Origin: CAZNDN01 sp964571815
GTDB lineage: Bacteria > Fibrobacterota > Chitinivibrionia > Chitinivibrionales > WJKA01
Reading direction: 5' to 3'
Assembly (NCBI GenBank): GCA_964571815.1
Contig: CAZNDN010000157.1
Location: forward strand, 1 to 8,455
DNA length: 8,455 nt
Shown here one piece after another: positions 1-6,423 of this stretch. The position numbers and the translations under genes are program-made. Every line of letters starts with the position of its first letter. Within the stretch, counting starts at the first letter, position 1. The notes below the pieces were generated by a model. It made no database searches and had not been told where the DNA came from. It saw only the letters and a program-made list of their open reading frames with translations.

Positions 1-606
1 GAGGGGGAGTTTTTCCGGCTGCTGGTGAAGGTGAGCCGGACACGGGATGAGCAGAAGCGGCGGGAGTTTCTGCACGAGTTGAACGTGCGGCGCAACCGCA
101 GCCGGTTTGTTCGCCTGAATCGGGCGTTTGTCAAGTACTATCAGGACTATCACTACCCGCTGGTGCGCAACGGGATCGAGGCGTTCGGGTTCGACGGCGA
201 CTACGAGGCGTTCGCGCGGTTTTTCGACCCGTCGTTGGCGGTGAGCGATCTGAAGAAGTACGTGCGGGACCTGTGCGAGTGGGGGCTGGTGGAGCAGGAC
301 ACGGCGGGGCGTTACCGTGTGACCGACATGCTGGTTGAGCCGCCCGAAACGCTGGGACTTCAGGTGCGGGAGATGAATGCCGAGTGGATCAGGCACGCGC
401 TGGGCGCGCTTCGGCGCATACCGCCCCCGGAGCGCCATATCTCTTCCATGCTGGTCGGCGTAAGCCGGGAGAACCGACGGAGGATCATGGAGCGGATCGA
501 AGAGTTTCGCTCCGAGATAGCGGAGATGGTGGACCGTGACGACAACCCGGAGGTGGTGATGCAGTTGGGCATGCAATGGTTTCCGAAATCAAAGGTGAAG
601 CGATGA
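1..606 (+). CDS. TIGR02147/DUF4423 family protein, 3' part
   Basis: This is the C-terminal part (201 codons) of a TIGR02147-type protein. The frame is open from base 1, and the codons before the first possible GTG start at 25 read EGEFFRLLVK. That matches the family pattern ahead of the conserved helical region, so the true start lies upstream of the window. Family features visible are the FVRLNRAFVKYYQDYHYPLVR stretch region, a winged-helix-like segment (FFDPSLAVSDLKKYVRDL, then LVEQDTAGRYRVTD), and the tail with ISSMLVGVSRENRRRIMERI, an EFRSEIAEM helix and a final MQWFPKSK (usually LFPLS-like). The family is largely confined to and expanded in Fibrobacterota. Its function is unknown; DNA binding or regulation is plausible from the winged helix but is inference. 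The stop overlaps the downstream lipoprotein start (ATGA at 603-606), suggesting translational coupling. Confidence 0.85.
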   Translation, partial: EGEFFRLLVKVSRTRDEQKRREFLHELNVRRNRSRFVRLNRAFVKYYQDYHYPLVRNGIEAFGFDGDYEAFARFFDPSLAVSDLKKYVRDLCEWGLVEQDTAGRYRVTDMLVEPPETLGLQVREMNAEWIRHALGALRRIPPPERHISSMLVGVSRENRRRIMERIEEFRSEIAEMVDRDDNPEVVMQLGMQWFPKSKVKR

Positions 607-1919
607 CACGCTTACTCCTGCTCTGCGGACTGGCGGCGTGGCTGGGGTGTTCTTCGACGGACTCCGGCAGCCTGGCCGGCCCGGGTGATGATTTCCCGAA
701 CAGCAGGACCGCGGTGCGCACGGCGGTGAGTGCGTGTCTGGATGCCGGGTCGGTGTGGCGGCAGGTCGATGTTCTCGGGGATACGCTGCCCGACGCCGGA
801 GAGGCGGAATCGCTCATGGTCGCACCCCTGACGCCGAATACCGCGGCCGGCGGAGCGCCGAAAAGGGCCGCCGAGATCGAGTGGGACAGCGTGGTGGTCG
901 ATTTCAGCGATACCGCCGTGGGCCTGCTCCACGTGTACCGTTTCACCAACGATTTCTTTGTCACCACCGGCCAGGCGCTCACACTCCTGTACAATCGGGC
1001 GGCCCTGGATTCCACCGACGACAACGACACGATCCTGTCGCTGATCGGCCGGACCGATCTGGTATTCTCCGATGAGCGCTACGAGTATACCTTCGCCGAC
1101 AGCGACACCAACGGCACGCTGGATACCGGTGAAGTCACCCATGTCAAGGAAACGCGATTCACGACAACGGTTACGTCGGTCGCGGGGACATCGGAGGACA
1201 ATTTCGCCGCCGCGGTGAATATCGTCGTGTTCGACCAGGTTGTGGTGGGCGCTGTTGCGGGAGATACCTTGTCGAGCGTGACGCTGGCCGATTACGACAA
1301 TGACGGCACCTTGTACGACAGCACGGGCGACGCGAATGCGATCAGGGTTGAAGTGGTGGAGAAGAATCCCGACTTGGTGGGACAGCCGCATATCGCGCGC
1401 CGGCGGTCGATGTTGGTACTGACCCTCACGGAGAGCGGCGCGTGGACCACAACGAGGCTGACAATCAACAACACATTGCGCCGCGGGGGAGGAGAGTCCC
1501 TTGCCCTGATCGGTCCTCGTGCCGACTCATCGTTTTGCGGCGGTGACACGGCTGCGCTGGTATTCAGTCGCAGGGGCGCCGCAAATGGGGGAATCGACAC
1601 GCTGCACATTTCGTTTGAGATTCTGCTGGCGCCCGAAATCTCGCGGTATGCGGCGCACCGCCTTGTCTCGTTGGAGGCCCGCGGCGGGGCCCCGGCACTG
1701 GGCATCGAGAGCTTCCGCCTGGGTTTCGTACCCGATGCGCCGAAGAAATGGTCTGCTTTTGCGCTGAAAGGCACACTGAATGCGGCAATCGAGTTTCGCA
1801 ACAACGCCCGTGCGGGGCTCTCGGGGACGGTGGATGAGGACTCGGTTTACGTGGAGTACTTCGACAGTTGGGGACGAACCTATGCGGGTCCCCTGGAGAG
1901 CCTGGGTGCAGAGGAGTAG
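603..1919 (+). CDS. Predicted lipoprotein with EF-hand-type calcium loop
   Basis: This is a secreted protein of 438 residues. The ATG at 603 is preferred over the in-frame upstream ATG at 576 for three reasons: it overlaps the previous stop as ATGA, it follows a Shine-Dalgarno-like AAAGGTG, and it begins a clean lipoprotein signal (MTRLLLLCGLAAWLGC, lipid-modified Cys16 expected, then SSTDSGS). Tryptophan at -3 of the lipobox is atypical. The mature chain is acidic, rich in Asp, Thr and Val, and looks mostly beta. Residues 166-177 (DSDTNGTLDTGE) match the canonical 12-residue EF-hand loop at positions 1, 3, 5, 6, 9 and 12. Residues 230-241 (DYDNDGTLYDST) are a degenerate second loop. No enzyme motif was recognised. 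Location is probably the outer membrane or cell surface. The TIGR02147-lipoprotein pairing fits Fibrobacterota. The function is unknown. Confidence 0.85.
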   Translation: MTRLLLLCGLAAWLGCSSTDSGSLAGPGDDFPNSRTAVRTAVSACLDAGSVWRQVDVLGDTLPDAGEAESLMVAPLTPNTAAGGAPKRAAEIEWDSVVVDFSDTAVGLLHVYRFTNDFFVTTGQALTLLYNRAALDSTDDNDTILSLIGRTDLVFSDERYEYTFADSDTNGTLDTGEVTHVKETRFTTTVTSVAGTSEDNFAAAVNIVVFDQVVVGAVAGDTLSSVTLADYDNDGTLYDSTGDANAIRVEVVEKNPDLVGQPHIARRRSMLVLTLTESGAWTTTRLTINNTLRRGGGESLALIGPRADSSFCGGDTAALVFSRRGAANGGIDTLHISFEILLAPEISRYAAHRLVSLEARGGAPALGIESFRLGFVPDAPKKWSAFALKGTLNAAIEFRNNARAGLSGTVDEDSVYVEYFDSWGRTYAGPLESLGAEE

Positions 1920-1931
1920 GCTGGGCAGGGC

Positions 1932-2378
1932 CTCACACAGATGCACAGAGTGCACGGAGAGGGGAAGAGAGGGTTTTTTGCTTTGGAGCTGGGTGGAGAG
2001 GTGGTGGTCGAGGAGTGAGGTGGGTTCGCGTTGTGTTCTCTCACGGAGACACGGAGTNNNNNNNNNNNNNNNNNNNNNNNNNNNNNNNNNNNNNNNNNNN
2101 NNNNNNNNNNNNNNNNNNNNNNNNNNNNNNNNNNNNNNNNNNNNNNNNNNNNNNNNNGGTGGTCGAGGAGTGAGGTGGGTTCGCGTTGTGTTCTCTCACG
2201 GAGACACGGAGTGCACGGAGAGGGGAAGAGAGGGTTTTTTGCTTTGGAGCTGGGTGGAGAGGTGGTGGTCGAGGAGTGAGGTGGGTTCGCGTTGTGTTCT
2301 CTCACGGAGACACGGAGTTCACAGAGGGAGGGGGGGGACAAGACCATGTGTGTGCTTTTCCTCTGTGCGCTCAGTGAG
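1932..2378. repeat. 106-bp tandem repeat element with inverted ends
   Basis: This is a non-coding repeat block between the lipoprotein and the outer-membrane protein. A 106-bp unit is complete at 1951-2056 and 2212-2317. The last 54 bases of another copy sit at 2158-2211, and a degenerate start of a further copy begins at 2318. The complete copies appear identical by eye. Each unit contains CACGGAGACACGGAG-type short repeats, a GGTTTTTTG tract and purine-rich sequence. The block is bounded by imperfect inverted ends: CTCACACAGATGCACAGAG (1932-1950) and CTCTGTGCGCTCAGTGAG (2361-2378). Related CACAGAG/CACGGAG intergenic repeats are, from memory, scattered through many environmental bacterial genomes. 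A unit length not divisible by three argues against coding. It may be a foldback or MITE-like non-autonomous element; no transposase is present here. Confidence 0.85.
2058..2157. other. Assembly gap, 100 Ns
   Basis: Exactly 100 Ns lie inside the tandem array. The repeat phase on either side requires a missing length of 51 bases plus a multiple of 106. One hundred does not satisfy this, so the gap is a placeholder of unknown size and the copy number is not known. Confidence 0.97.
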
Positions 2379-2434
2379 CCCTGTGAGAGACGCTTGTGCG
2401 TTTTGTCTTTTCGGGAGTTGCGGTGCGGTCGATC

Positions 2435-2441
2435 AAGGAGG
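2435..2441 (+). promoter_or_regulatory. Ribosome binding site deciding the 2447 start
   Basis: AAGGAGG at 2435-2441, five bases before the ATG at 2447, is a near-perfect Shine-Dalgarno sequence. It rules out the in-frame upstream ATG at 2396, which would also put 17 residues ahead of the signal peptide. Confidence 0.85.
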
Positions 2442-2446
2442 GGAGA

Positions 2447-3244
2447 ATGAAGAAGGTGTGGTGGGCAGTCATGGCGTCGGTTGTGGCGCTGGGGGATGCG
2501 GCGCATGGGGGGATGGATCTCTATGTACTGGGCGGCTACGGGTTTCCGTTCGGCGGAAGCGGGCCGTATGCTTCGGAGAAACGCGACAACGACATTGCTC
2601 CGTACGAGTCGGAGACCCGGTATCTGAACCTGGGCAAGGGGATCAGGGGAGAAGCGGGCGCGGGTATCGATTTGCACGAGAACCTCGGGATTCAGGCCGG
2701 ATTCAGCGGATCGTTTCTGGTTGCGGGGGTTATCGACGAAGATGTCACGGAGATCGACTGGGCGCAGCTTGCGACCACCACGACCACCGCGACCCGTGAG
2801 TACGATGCAACAATCATCGGCATGCGCATGCAACTGCGTCCGAAGGCCACGCTCTCGGAACGGGTAGCGCTTTACTGCGGTGTGGGCGGCGGGGTGTTCA
2901 TGGCATTCACCGAATCGGAGAGGACCACCCGCACGGTATCCCGCTCCAACAATACCACGACCACCAGTGTGTCGACCGAGACGTGGGAATACGACAACGA
3001 GATCATGCCTGCACTGACCGCCTCGGCCGGCATGCGTATCAACGTGCTCGGGCCGCTCTCGTGGGTGAGTGAGGTCTGTTACGAGGCAATGAATGTGGTG
3101 CATGAAAAGGAAACGTACACCTCAGGCGACGGCGACACCGAAGTCGAACGTTTCGAGCGCGACGCCGTCGATCCCCCCGCCCCGCCTATTGTTCCCGCAA
3201 CGACCATATCCGTGCGTACGGGATTTGCGTTCTCGATCAGGTGA
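2447..3244 (+). CDS. Predicted outer-membrane beta-barrel protein
   Basis: This is a protein of 265 residues. It begins with a Sec signal peptide (MKKVWWAVMASVVALGDAAHG), with cleavage probably near the Ala/Gly-rich AAHGG. The mature part starts with an aromatic, glycine-rich strand, MDLYVLGGYGFPFG, typical of small outer-membrane barrels. Alternating hydrophobic strands follow (GEAGAGIDL, LGIQAGFSGSFLV, TIIGMRMQL, VALYCGVGGGVFMAF, ALTASAGMRINV, LSWVSEVCYEAM). They are separated by polar, Thr-rich loops such as ATTTTTATRE and NNTTTTS, which are likely surface-exposed. The C-terminus SVRTGFAFSIR resembles a closing strand. No specific family (OmpA, OmpW and so on) is recognised; an OMP_b-brl-like domain is the best guess. 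The start is set by a strong ribosome binding site. It may once have been closer to the lipoprotein gene, from which it is now separated by the repeat element. Confidence 0.75.
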   Translation: MKKVWWAVMASVVALGDAAHGGMDLYVLGGYGFPFGGSGPYASEKRDNDIAPYESETRYLNLGKGIRGEAGAGIDLHENLGIQAGFSGSFLVAGVIDEDVTEIDWAQLATTTTTATREYDATIIGMRMQLRPKATLSERVALYCGVGGGVFMAFTESERTTRTVSRSNNTTTTSVSTETWEYDNEIMPALTASAGMRINVLGPLSWVSEVCYEAMNVVHEKETYTSGDGDTEVERFERDAVDPPAPPIVPATTISVRTGFAFSIR

Positions 3245-3604
3245 GCGGCGGCCTCTGTGGTCCCCCGGTGTCGACTCGATCAGATGATCCCTTTCAATTG
3301 GAGCCGGCAGGATGTGTATCGGGCGTAAGAACGCCGCTGCGCCCCACTCATCCACCCTCCGGCGTTGGAACTGCCTGCGATAGTGGGAGTATATCCGGGG
3401 TGGTATCCGGTGCATTTCGATACTACACTTCCGTTGTGAATATTGTTCAATATCTGAGTGAGATCAGGTCGGCTCTGCGAATCGACGTCGATTTCCAAAG
3501 GGAGTTGACACCCAACGCTCGTGAAGTATTTTGTTGAGTGGTGGGGTGTGCGGAAAAGGGGCTCAATCACCGGTTAGGGCAGCTCAATCTTGGGAGACAC
3601 AGTT
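3245..3604. other. Intergenic region with possible regulatory sites
   Basis: No convincing gene is seen; open frames here are short and have no ribosome binding site. It holds a small stem GGCGT-AAGA-ACGCC (3322-3335) without a following T run, so it is not a good terminator. It also holds a palindrome ATATTG-TT-CAATAT (3440-3453) that could be an operator, and the promoter-like pair at 3505-3532. Confidence 0.5.
3505..3532 (+). promoter_or_regulatory. Sigma-70-like promoter
   Basis: A perfect -35 TTGACA (3505-3510), a 16-base spacer and a TATTTT -10 box (3527-3532, 4 of 6 to consensus) place a start site near 3540. That is about 65 bases upstream of the decayed gene at 3605. The ATATTGTTCAATAT palindrome at 3440-3453 lies upstream and could bind a regulator. 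This is based on motif matches only. Confidence 0.45.
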
Positions 3605-3978
3605 GTGAGAGACCAAGACTATCAAGAAGTAGAGGAATTCATTAGAAACTGGTACTATGATGACAAGTCTCATACATACGCACAGAACCTCTGTAAATGA
3701 CTTTTTGACATTGTTGACTGTCTGGATCAACAAGGGCTGGCAGACAAGACCATTCGGAAACATTTGGATAACTGTTGGTCAAGTGGAATTCTTGAATGAA
3801 GCTATGGGTATGGAGATGTGTTTATCCCGGAAGAAGTATTCAATTATCCGGAAGTCGACTATGTACATGAGTTCAGGAGGAAGCACGGCGATTCAAAACA
3901 TGCATTGCAGCCATAAAGGCAACATGGAAAAGGTTGTACAACTATACAAGAACCAGGGGGCATCTTGAAGGTGGCTAA
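3605..3978 (+). pseudogene. Decayed gene of unknown family
   Basis: A GTG at 3605, eight bases after GGGAG (3592-3596), opens a frame reading VRDQDYQEVEEFIRNWYYDD. It is stopped by TGA at 3698-3700 and continues in the same frame (LFDIVDCLDQQGLADKTIRK) to a second TGA at 3797-3799. It then continues again (SYGYGDVFIPEEVFNYPEVD) into TAA at 3914. A one-base shift near the A run at 3895-3898 restores a sensible ending (CIAAIKATWKRLYNYTRTRG, then HLEGG and TAA at 3976-3978). Repaired, it would encode about 124 residues, largely helical, charged and aromatic, of no family I recognise. Base composition is clearly more A+T-rich than in the genes before it, suggesting horizontal acquisition. Two nonsense codons plus a frameshift argue against a simple sequencing error. 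Confidence 0.6.
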
Positions 3979-4018
3979 TACACTGTAATGAGGCTAAACC
4001 CCTGACAAACGGCTGCAT

Positions 4019-4444
4019 ATGGGTAAGCGCAAAAAGAGTAGCAGGAAGAAACTGAAGGGAAGAGCCCGGCGAGTTGAGGTAGCTCCTCGGTGGGTGAGAG
4101 ATTACCTGTCCAATGGTGGCACGAAGGCGAACCTTCTCAAAAAGTACCGTGCCAAATTCGGTATTGACTGGGAGTGCTCGATTGCCGAATTGCAGGCTTT
4201 GGGTATTTCGTTTGATCCGGAGTATCTATCCGCCGTTCGCCAAAGCGCGAAATCGCACAATTTCGTCAAGACCTCGCAGACACCCGTTTCAGAATGGGAA
4301 TTTGGCGATCGTTGCGCAGAAGGATGCGCAGAAGATAGTGATTCAGACGAAACTTTTGCTTACATTGCCGGGTATACCTCAAATGGCTTTGCTTTTGGAG
4401 TTACGCGGGAAGAAATGGAGGAAGCCCGGGATGGTGAGTGGTAG
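4019..4444 (+). CDS. Small hypothetical protein with C-terminal AGYT-GFAFGVT motif
   Basis: This is a 141-residue protein. The first 18 residues are very basic (MGKRKKSSRKKLKGRARR), perhaps nucleic-acid binding. The middle part is charged and helical (WVRDYLSNGGTKANLLKKYR and IAELQALGISFDPEYLSAVR). The end carries FAYIAGYTSNGFAFGVTREE. This resembles a C-terminal signature (IAGYTSGGxPYGVTWEE) that I recall from short uncharacterised proteins in diverse bacteria; the likeness is from memory. The ATG at 4019 has no clear Shine-Dalgarno sequence, since the nearest AGG is about 28 bases upstream, so expression and the exact start are less sure. It lies 40 bases after the decayed gene and may be part of the same acquired segment. 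The function is unknown. Confidence 0.6.
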   Translation: MGKRKKSSRKKLKGRARRVEVAPRWVRDYLSNGGTKANLLKKYRAKFGIDWECSIAELQALGISFDPEYLSAVRQSAKSHNFVKTSQTPVSEWEFGDRCAEGCAEDSDSDETFAYIAGYTSNGFAFGVTREEMEEARDGEW

Positions 4445-4642
4445 GCCGGCGGACATGTTGACATCCAGGTACAGGTGAAGGACAAGCGACCCCGGATTTT
4501 CAGCTTCATCAATGTAAAGCGGGTAATCCCGCCGCGGGGCGGCTTCATGTTACACGGGAAGAAGATGGAATATGGACTCAGACCGTTGAAGACTGAAGAC
4601 AAGGGCTTTGAAAGCCGAATGAGGGGTACGAGAAAGGCATGA
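4445..4642 (+). pseudogene. Possible gene remnant, open frame after 4444 stop
   Basis: The frame of the preceding gene stays open for a further 65 codons after its TAG, up to TGA at 4640-4642. It encodes a basic segment including VQVKDKRPRIFSFINVKRVI and a downstream GGFMLHGKKMEYGLRPLK. No start codon with a ribosome binding site is evident. It may be the remains of a separate gene rather than a read-through extension, because the upstream protein already ends with what looks like its family's native C-terminus. No family is recognised. Confidence 0.25.
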
Positions 4643-4845
4643 TATAGTTCGGGATTGACGGCGTGGACTGTTGGAAGCACTTTTCCCGGACGTGTTCCGT
4701 TGAGTAGAAGCAGTCGTGGGTTCCCCCACACGTTCGTCAGCACTTTGACCTGCACATGCGCAGCGACCTCACGATCAGGGGTTACCGCGAGATGCATTTG
4801 TTATCAGCTCTGTCCTTCTATGGTTGACGCGAGCGCTATGGCGGG
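4643..4845 (+). other. Non-genic stretch with protein-like remnant
   Basis: There is no intact gene here. One frame reads IDGVDCWKHFSRTCSVE up to TAG (4705-4707), then KQSWVPPHVRQHFDLHMRSD and further to MHLLSALSFYG before TGA at 4825-4827. The wording looks protein-like but is interrupted and has no start signals, so it may be decayed coding sequence. A short stem GTGGG-TTCC-CCCAC near 4716-4729 has no T run and is not a convincing terminator. Confidence 0.25.
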
Positions 4846-4895
4846 ATGAACGTGGCGGGTCGCGATCAATGTGGGAGTTGCAGGCAAATACCACA

Positions 4896-4932
4896 GGGCA
4901 ATGCCCACCGAAGAACCGCACGTGATGTGCGG
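4896..4932 (+). promoter_or_regulatory. Two adjacent stem-loops in the leader of the DUF2157-like gene
   Basis: GGGC-AAT-GCCC (4896-4906) and CCGCAC-GTGAT-GTGCGG (4916-4932) are consecutive perfect stems. They end eight bases before the AAAGG ribosome binding site of the gene at 4954. They could form a structured leader affecting translation. No known riboswitch class is recognised. Confidence 0.3.
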
Positions 4933-4953
4933 CACAAGAGAAAGGCACGGGGA

Positions 4954-6012
4954 ATGTTTCTCAGCAGAAGACGTCACAAGCTTGTGGGGAAGGTGATTGA
5001 TACGTGGAAGAGTGAAGGGGTGATTTCGGAGGATGAATCCCGAAAGCTGCATGATTCAATCGAGATATCGAGGTTCGATTGGAAGCGTCTCGGAAAGTAC
5101 TCTTTCCGGATTGCCGGCATAAGCCTGGCCATTGCCGTGTTCGCGGTGCTTCTGGATGAGGCACTACGGGAATTGCTGAAGCAGCTATTCCGGATGCCGC
5201 CGATTGCCAAATCGATTTTTCTTGGCGTTGCGGCCGCGGCGCTCTATTTCCGGGGATTCAGGAGAAAGCAAACAAAACCGGAGAAGCGGCTCTCGAATGA
5301 GTTCTTACTATTTGTTGGAGCCATTGTCACGGGTGCGGCACTGGTTTTTTTCGGCCTCGCGGTTGACACGGGTAGCGGGCATTATTCGATTCTGATTTTG
5401 ACGGCAAGTATAATCTACCTTGTGATCGGAGGCTTGTTCCCCTCGGCGCCGATGTGGACGCTTGGTCTGATTTCATTGGGGTCCTGGTTTGGAACCGAGA
5501 CAGGATATGTATCGGGATGGGGGGCGTATTTCCTTGGGATGAATTATCCCGCAAGGTTTGTACTTTTCGGAAGCTTGCTGCTGGCAGTTTCATTTCTTGT
5601 CGGCAGAAGCAGACTCATGCAGGTGTCGAAATCGACTTACGTGATTGGATTGCTGAACCTGTTTCTTGCCTTATGGGTTATGTCTATCTGGGGGAACTAT
5701 GGTGATATGGCCACATGGCATGGTGCGTCAATCGCCGAGCGATTTGTCTGGTCATTGCTGTTTGGATTGGCTGCCGTTGGTGCAATCGTATGGGGTTTGA
5801 AGCACGACGACCGAATCGCGCGAGGGGTCGGCATTACGTTTCTGTTCATCAATCTCTACACGAAGTATTTCGAGTATTTCTGGAAAGTATCGCACAAAGC
5901 GGCTTTCTTTGCGGTATTGGCAGTGAGTTTCTGGCTTGTGGGACGATATTCCGAAAAAGCTTTCAATGCTTTGAAGGAGAGGTTGGTTGAAGTACCGGGT
6001 GAAGACTCATGA
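4954..6012 (+). CDS. DUF2157-like multi-span membrane protein
   Basis: This is a 352-residue inner-membrane protein. The ATG at 4954 is chosen because AAAGG lies eight bases upstream and because the N-terminus then matches the family. The longer start at 4846 adds a Cys/Arg-rich, non-family segment. Residues 1-45 form a soluble helical head (LVGKVIDTWKSEGVISEDES), as in DUF2157 proteins. About ten hydrophobic segments follow, at roughly 51-67, 84-100, 117-137, 144-162, 168-182, 201-217, 228-246, 264-282, 290-306 and 316-331. The ending, with FLFINLYTKYFEYFWKVSHK and then a WLVGRYSEK segment, is very like the C-terminus of this family. Its function is unknown. DUF2157 and DUF4401 proteins are often followed by a GDYXXLXY-family partner, but the next gene here does not show that motif. 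Confidence 0.75.
   Translation: MFLSRRRHKLVGKVIDTWKSEGVISEDESRKLHDSIEISRFDWKRLGKYSFRIAGISLAIAVFAVLLDEALRELLKQLFRMPPIAKSIFLGVAAAALYFRGFRRKQTKPEKRLSNEFLLFVGAIVTGAALVFFGLAVDTGSGHYSILILTASIIYLVIGGLFPSAPMWTLGLISLGSWFGTETGYVSGWGAYFLGMNYPARFVLFGSLLLAVSFLVGRSRLMQVSKSTYVIGLLNLFLALWVMSIWGNYGDMATWHGASIAERFVWSLLFGLAAVGAIVWGLKHDDRIARGVGITFLFINLYTKYFEYFWKVSHKAAFFAVLAVSFWLVGRYSEKAFNALKERLVEVPGEDS
5974..5982 (+). promoter_or_regulatory. Ribosome binding site deciding the TTG start at 5987
   Basis: AAGGAGAGG lies inside the 3' end of the DUF2157-like gene. It sits a few bases before a TTG codon at 5987. It is a strong Shine-Dalgarno match and supports the unusual TTG start of the overlapping gene. Confidence 0.6.
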
Positions 6013-6274
6013 GAAGACGGTGCTTGTCGTGCGCATGCGCCCGGATTGCGTTGAATCCAGTGGTGTGCTGACGGCGAAACCGGTGGGGCGAACCATTGTC
6101 TACAGGAGTAACCCGAGGTTCTTCCTGCGCAAGGAGCTTCATGCACTCCTGCTCAAGATCGTTGATGCGTATCCGTTGGAATGGAAAGAGAGACTGCTGT
6201 TGAACCGGCGCAGGCCTCGGGCGAAAGGAAAACCGGTGGAGCCTTTTGCAGACATCGAGGGGAAGAAACGCTGA
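5987..6274 (+). CDS. Small basic protein overlapping the DUF2157-like gene
   Basis: This is a 95-residue, strongly basic protein with no signal peptide or membrane segment. The TTG at 5987 is preferred because AAGGAGAGG precedes it at good spacing; it overlaps the upstream gene by 26 bases, suggesting translational coupling. The sequence has a strand-like beginning (EKTVLVVRMRPD, then GRTIVYRSNPRFFLRKEL), a helix (LHALLLKIVDAYPLEWKERL) and a basic tail (NRRRPRAKGKP). No family is recognised. The usual GDYXXLXY partner of DUF2157/DUF4401 loci is not evident, so this may be a lineage-specific partner of the membrane protein. Given the decay nearby, it could also be a shortened gene. Confidence 0.6.
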   Translation: MKYRVKTHEKTVLVVRMRPDCVESSGVLTAKPVGRTIVYRSNPRFFLRKELHALLLKIVDAYPLEWKERLLLNRRRPRAKGKPVEPFADIEGKKR

Positions 6275-6423
6275 TGGTTGACTTGAGCAGCGTTGCCGCC
6301 CGCCCTGCGGAAAAGCCGCGTGCGTGGGGAGGCTCGAAAGTCGGGCGGCGATCTTGCATATCGAAAACGACCACTATCGACCGCTTCCCGTCGATTTTCA
6401 CGGGCTCAAAAAACGGCTTTTGA
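6274..6423 (+). CDS. Doubtful 49-residue open frame
   Basis: An ATG at 6274 overlaps the previous stop (TGATG) and follows GAGGGGAAG (about 6258-6266) at fair spacing, so initiation is possible. The product (MVDLSSVAARPAEKPRAWGG onward) has low complexity, no recognisable family and no membrane or signal segment. A different frame across the same bases looks more protein-like (AILHIENDHYRPLPVDF), ending in tandem TAG-TAA at 6429-6434. The region is therefore more likely decayed sequence than a functional gene. Confidence 0.2.
   Translation: MVDLSSVAARPAEKPRAWGGSKVGRRSCISKTTTIDRFPSIFTGSKNGF

Noticed and set aside
485..1391. - strand open frames opposite the TIGR02147 and lipoprotein genes
   Set aside because: They are antisense shadows of GC-rich coding DNA with no family resemblance, signal peptide or ribosome binding site.
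1932..2378. CRISPR array
   Set aside because: Copies are identical across the whole 106-bp period with no variable spacers, and there are no cas genes.
1780..2799. Long open frames across the repeat array and the N gap (also on the - strand, 1880-3103)
   Set aside because: They run through Ns of unknown length and through 106-bp repeats not divisible by three, and they overlap well-supported genes in other frames.
3605..3916. TGA recoding (selenocysteine or an alternative code) in the 3605 frame
   Set aside because: TGA is used as a normal stop by several genes here (604-606, 3242-3244, 6010-6012). A frameshift is also needed, and no SECIS-like structure was seen, so decay is simpler.
4360..4797. 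145-codon - strand open frame
   Set aside because: There is no ribosome binding site, it overlaps the end of the 4019 gene, and the + strand reads as more protein-like over the same bases.
4880..4940. Group II intron domain V-like hairpin
   Set aside because: The CCGCAC/GTGCGG stem lacks the conserved domain V length and catalytic AGC arrangement, and no maturase is nearby.
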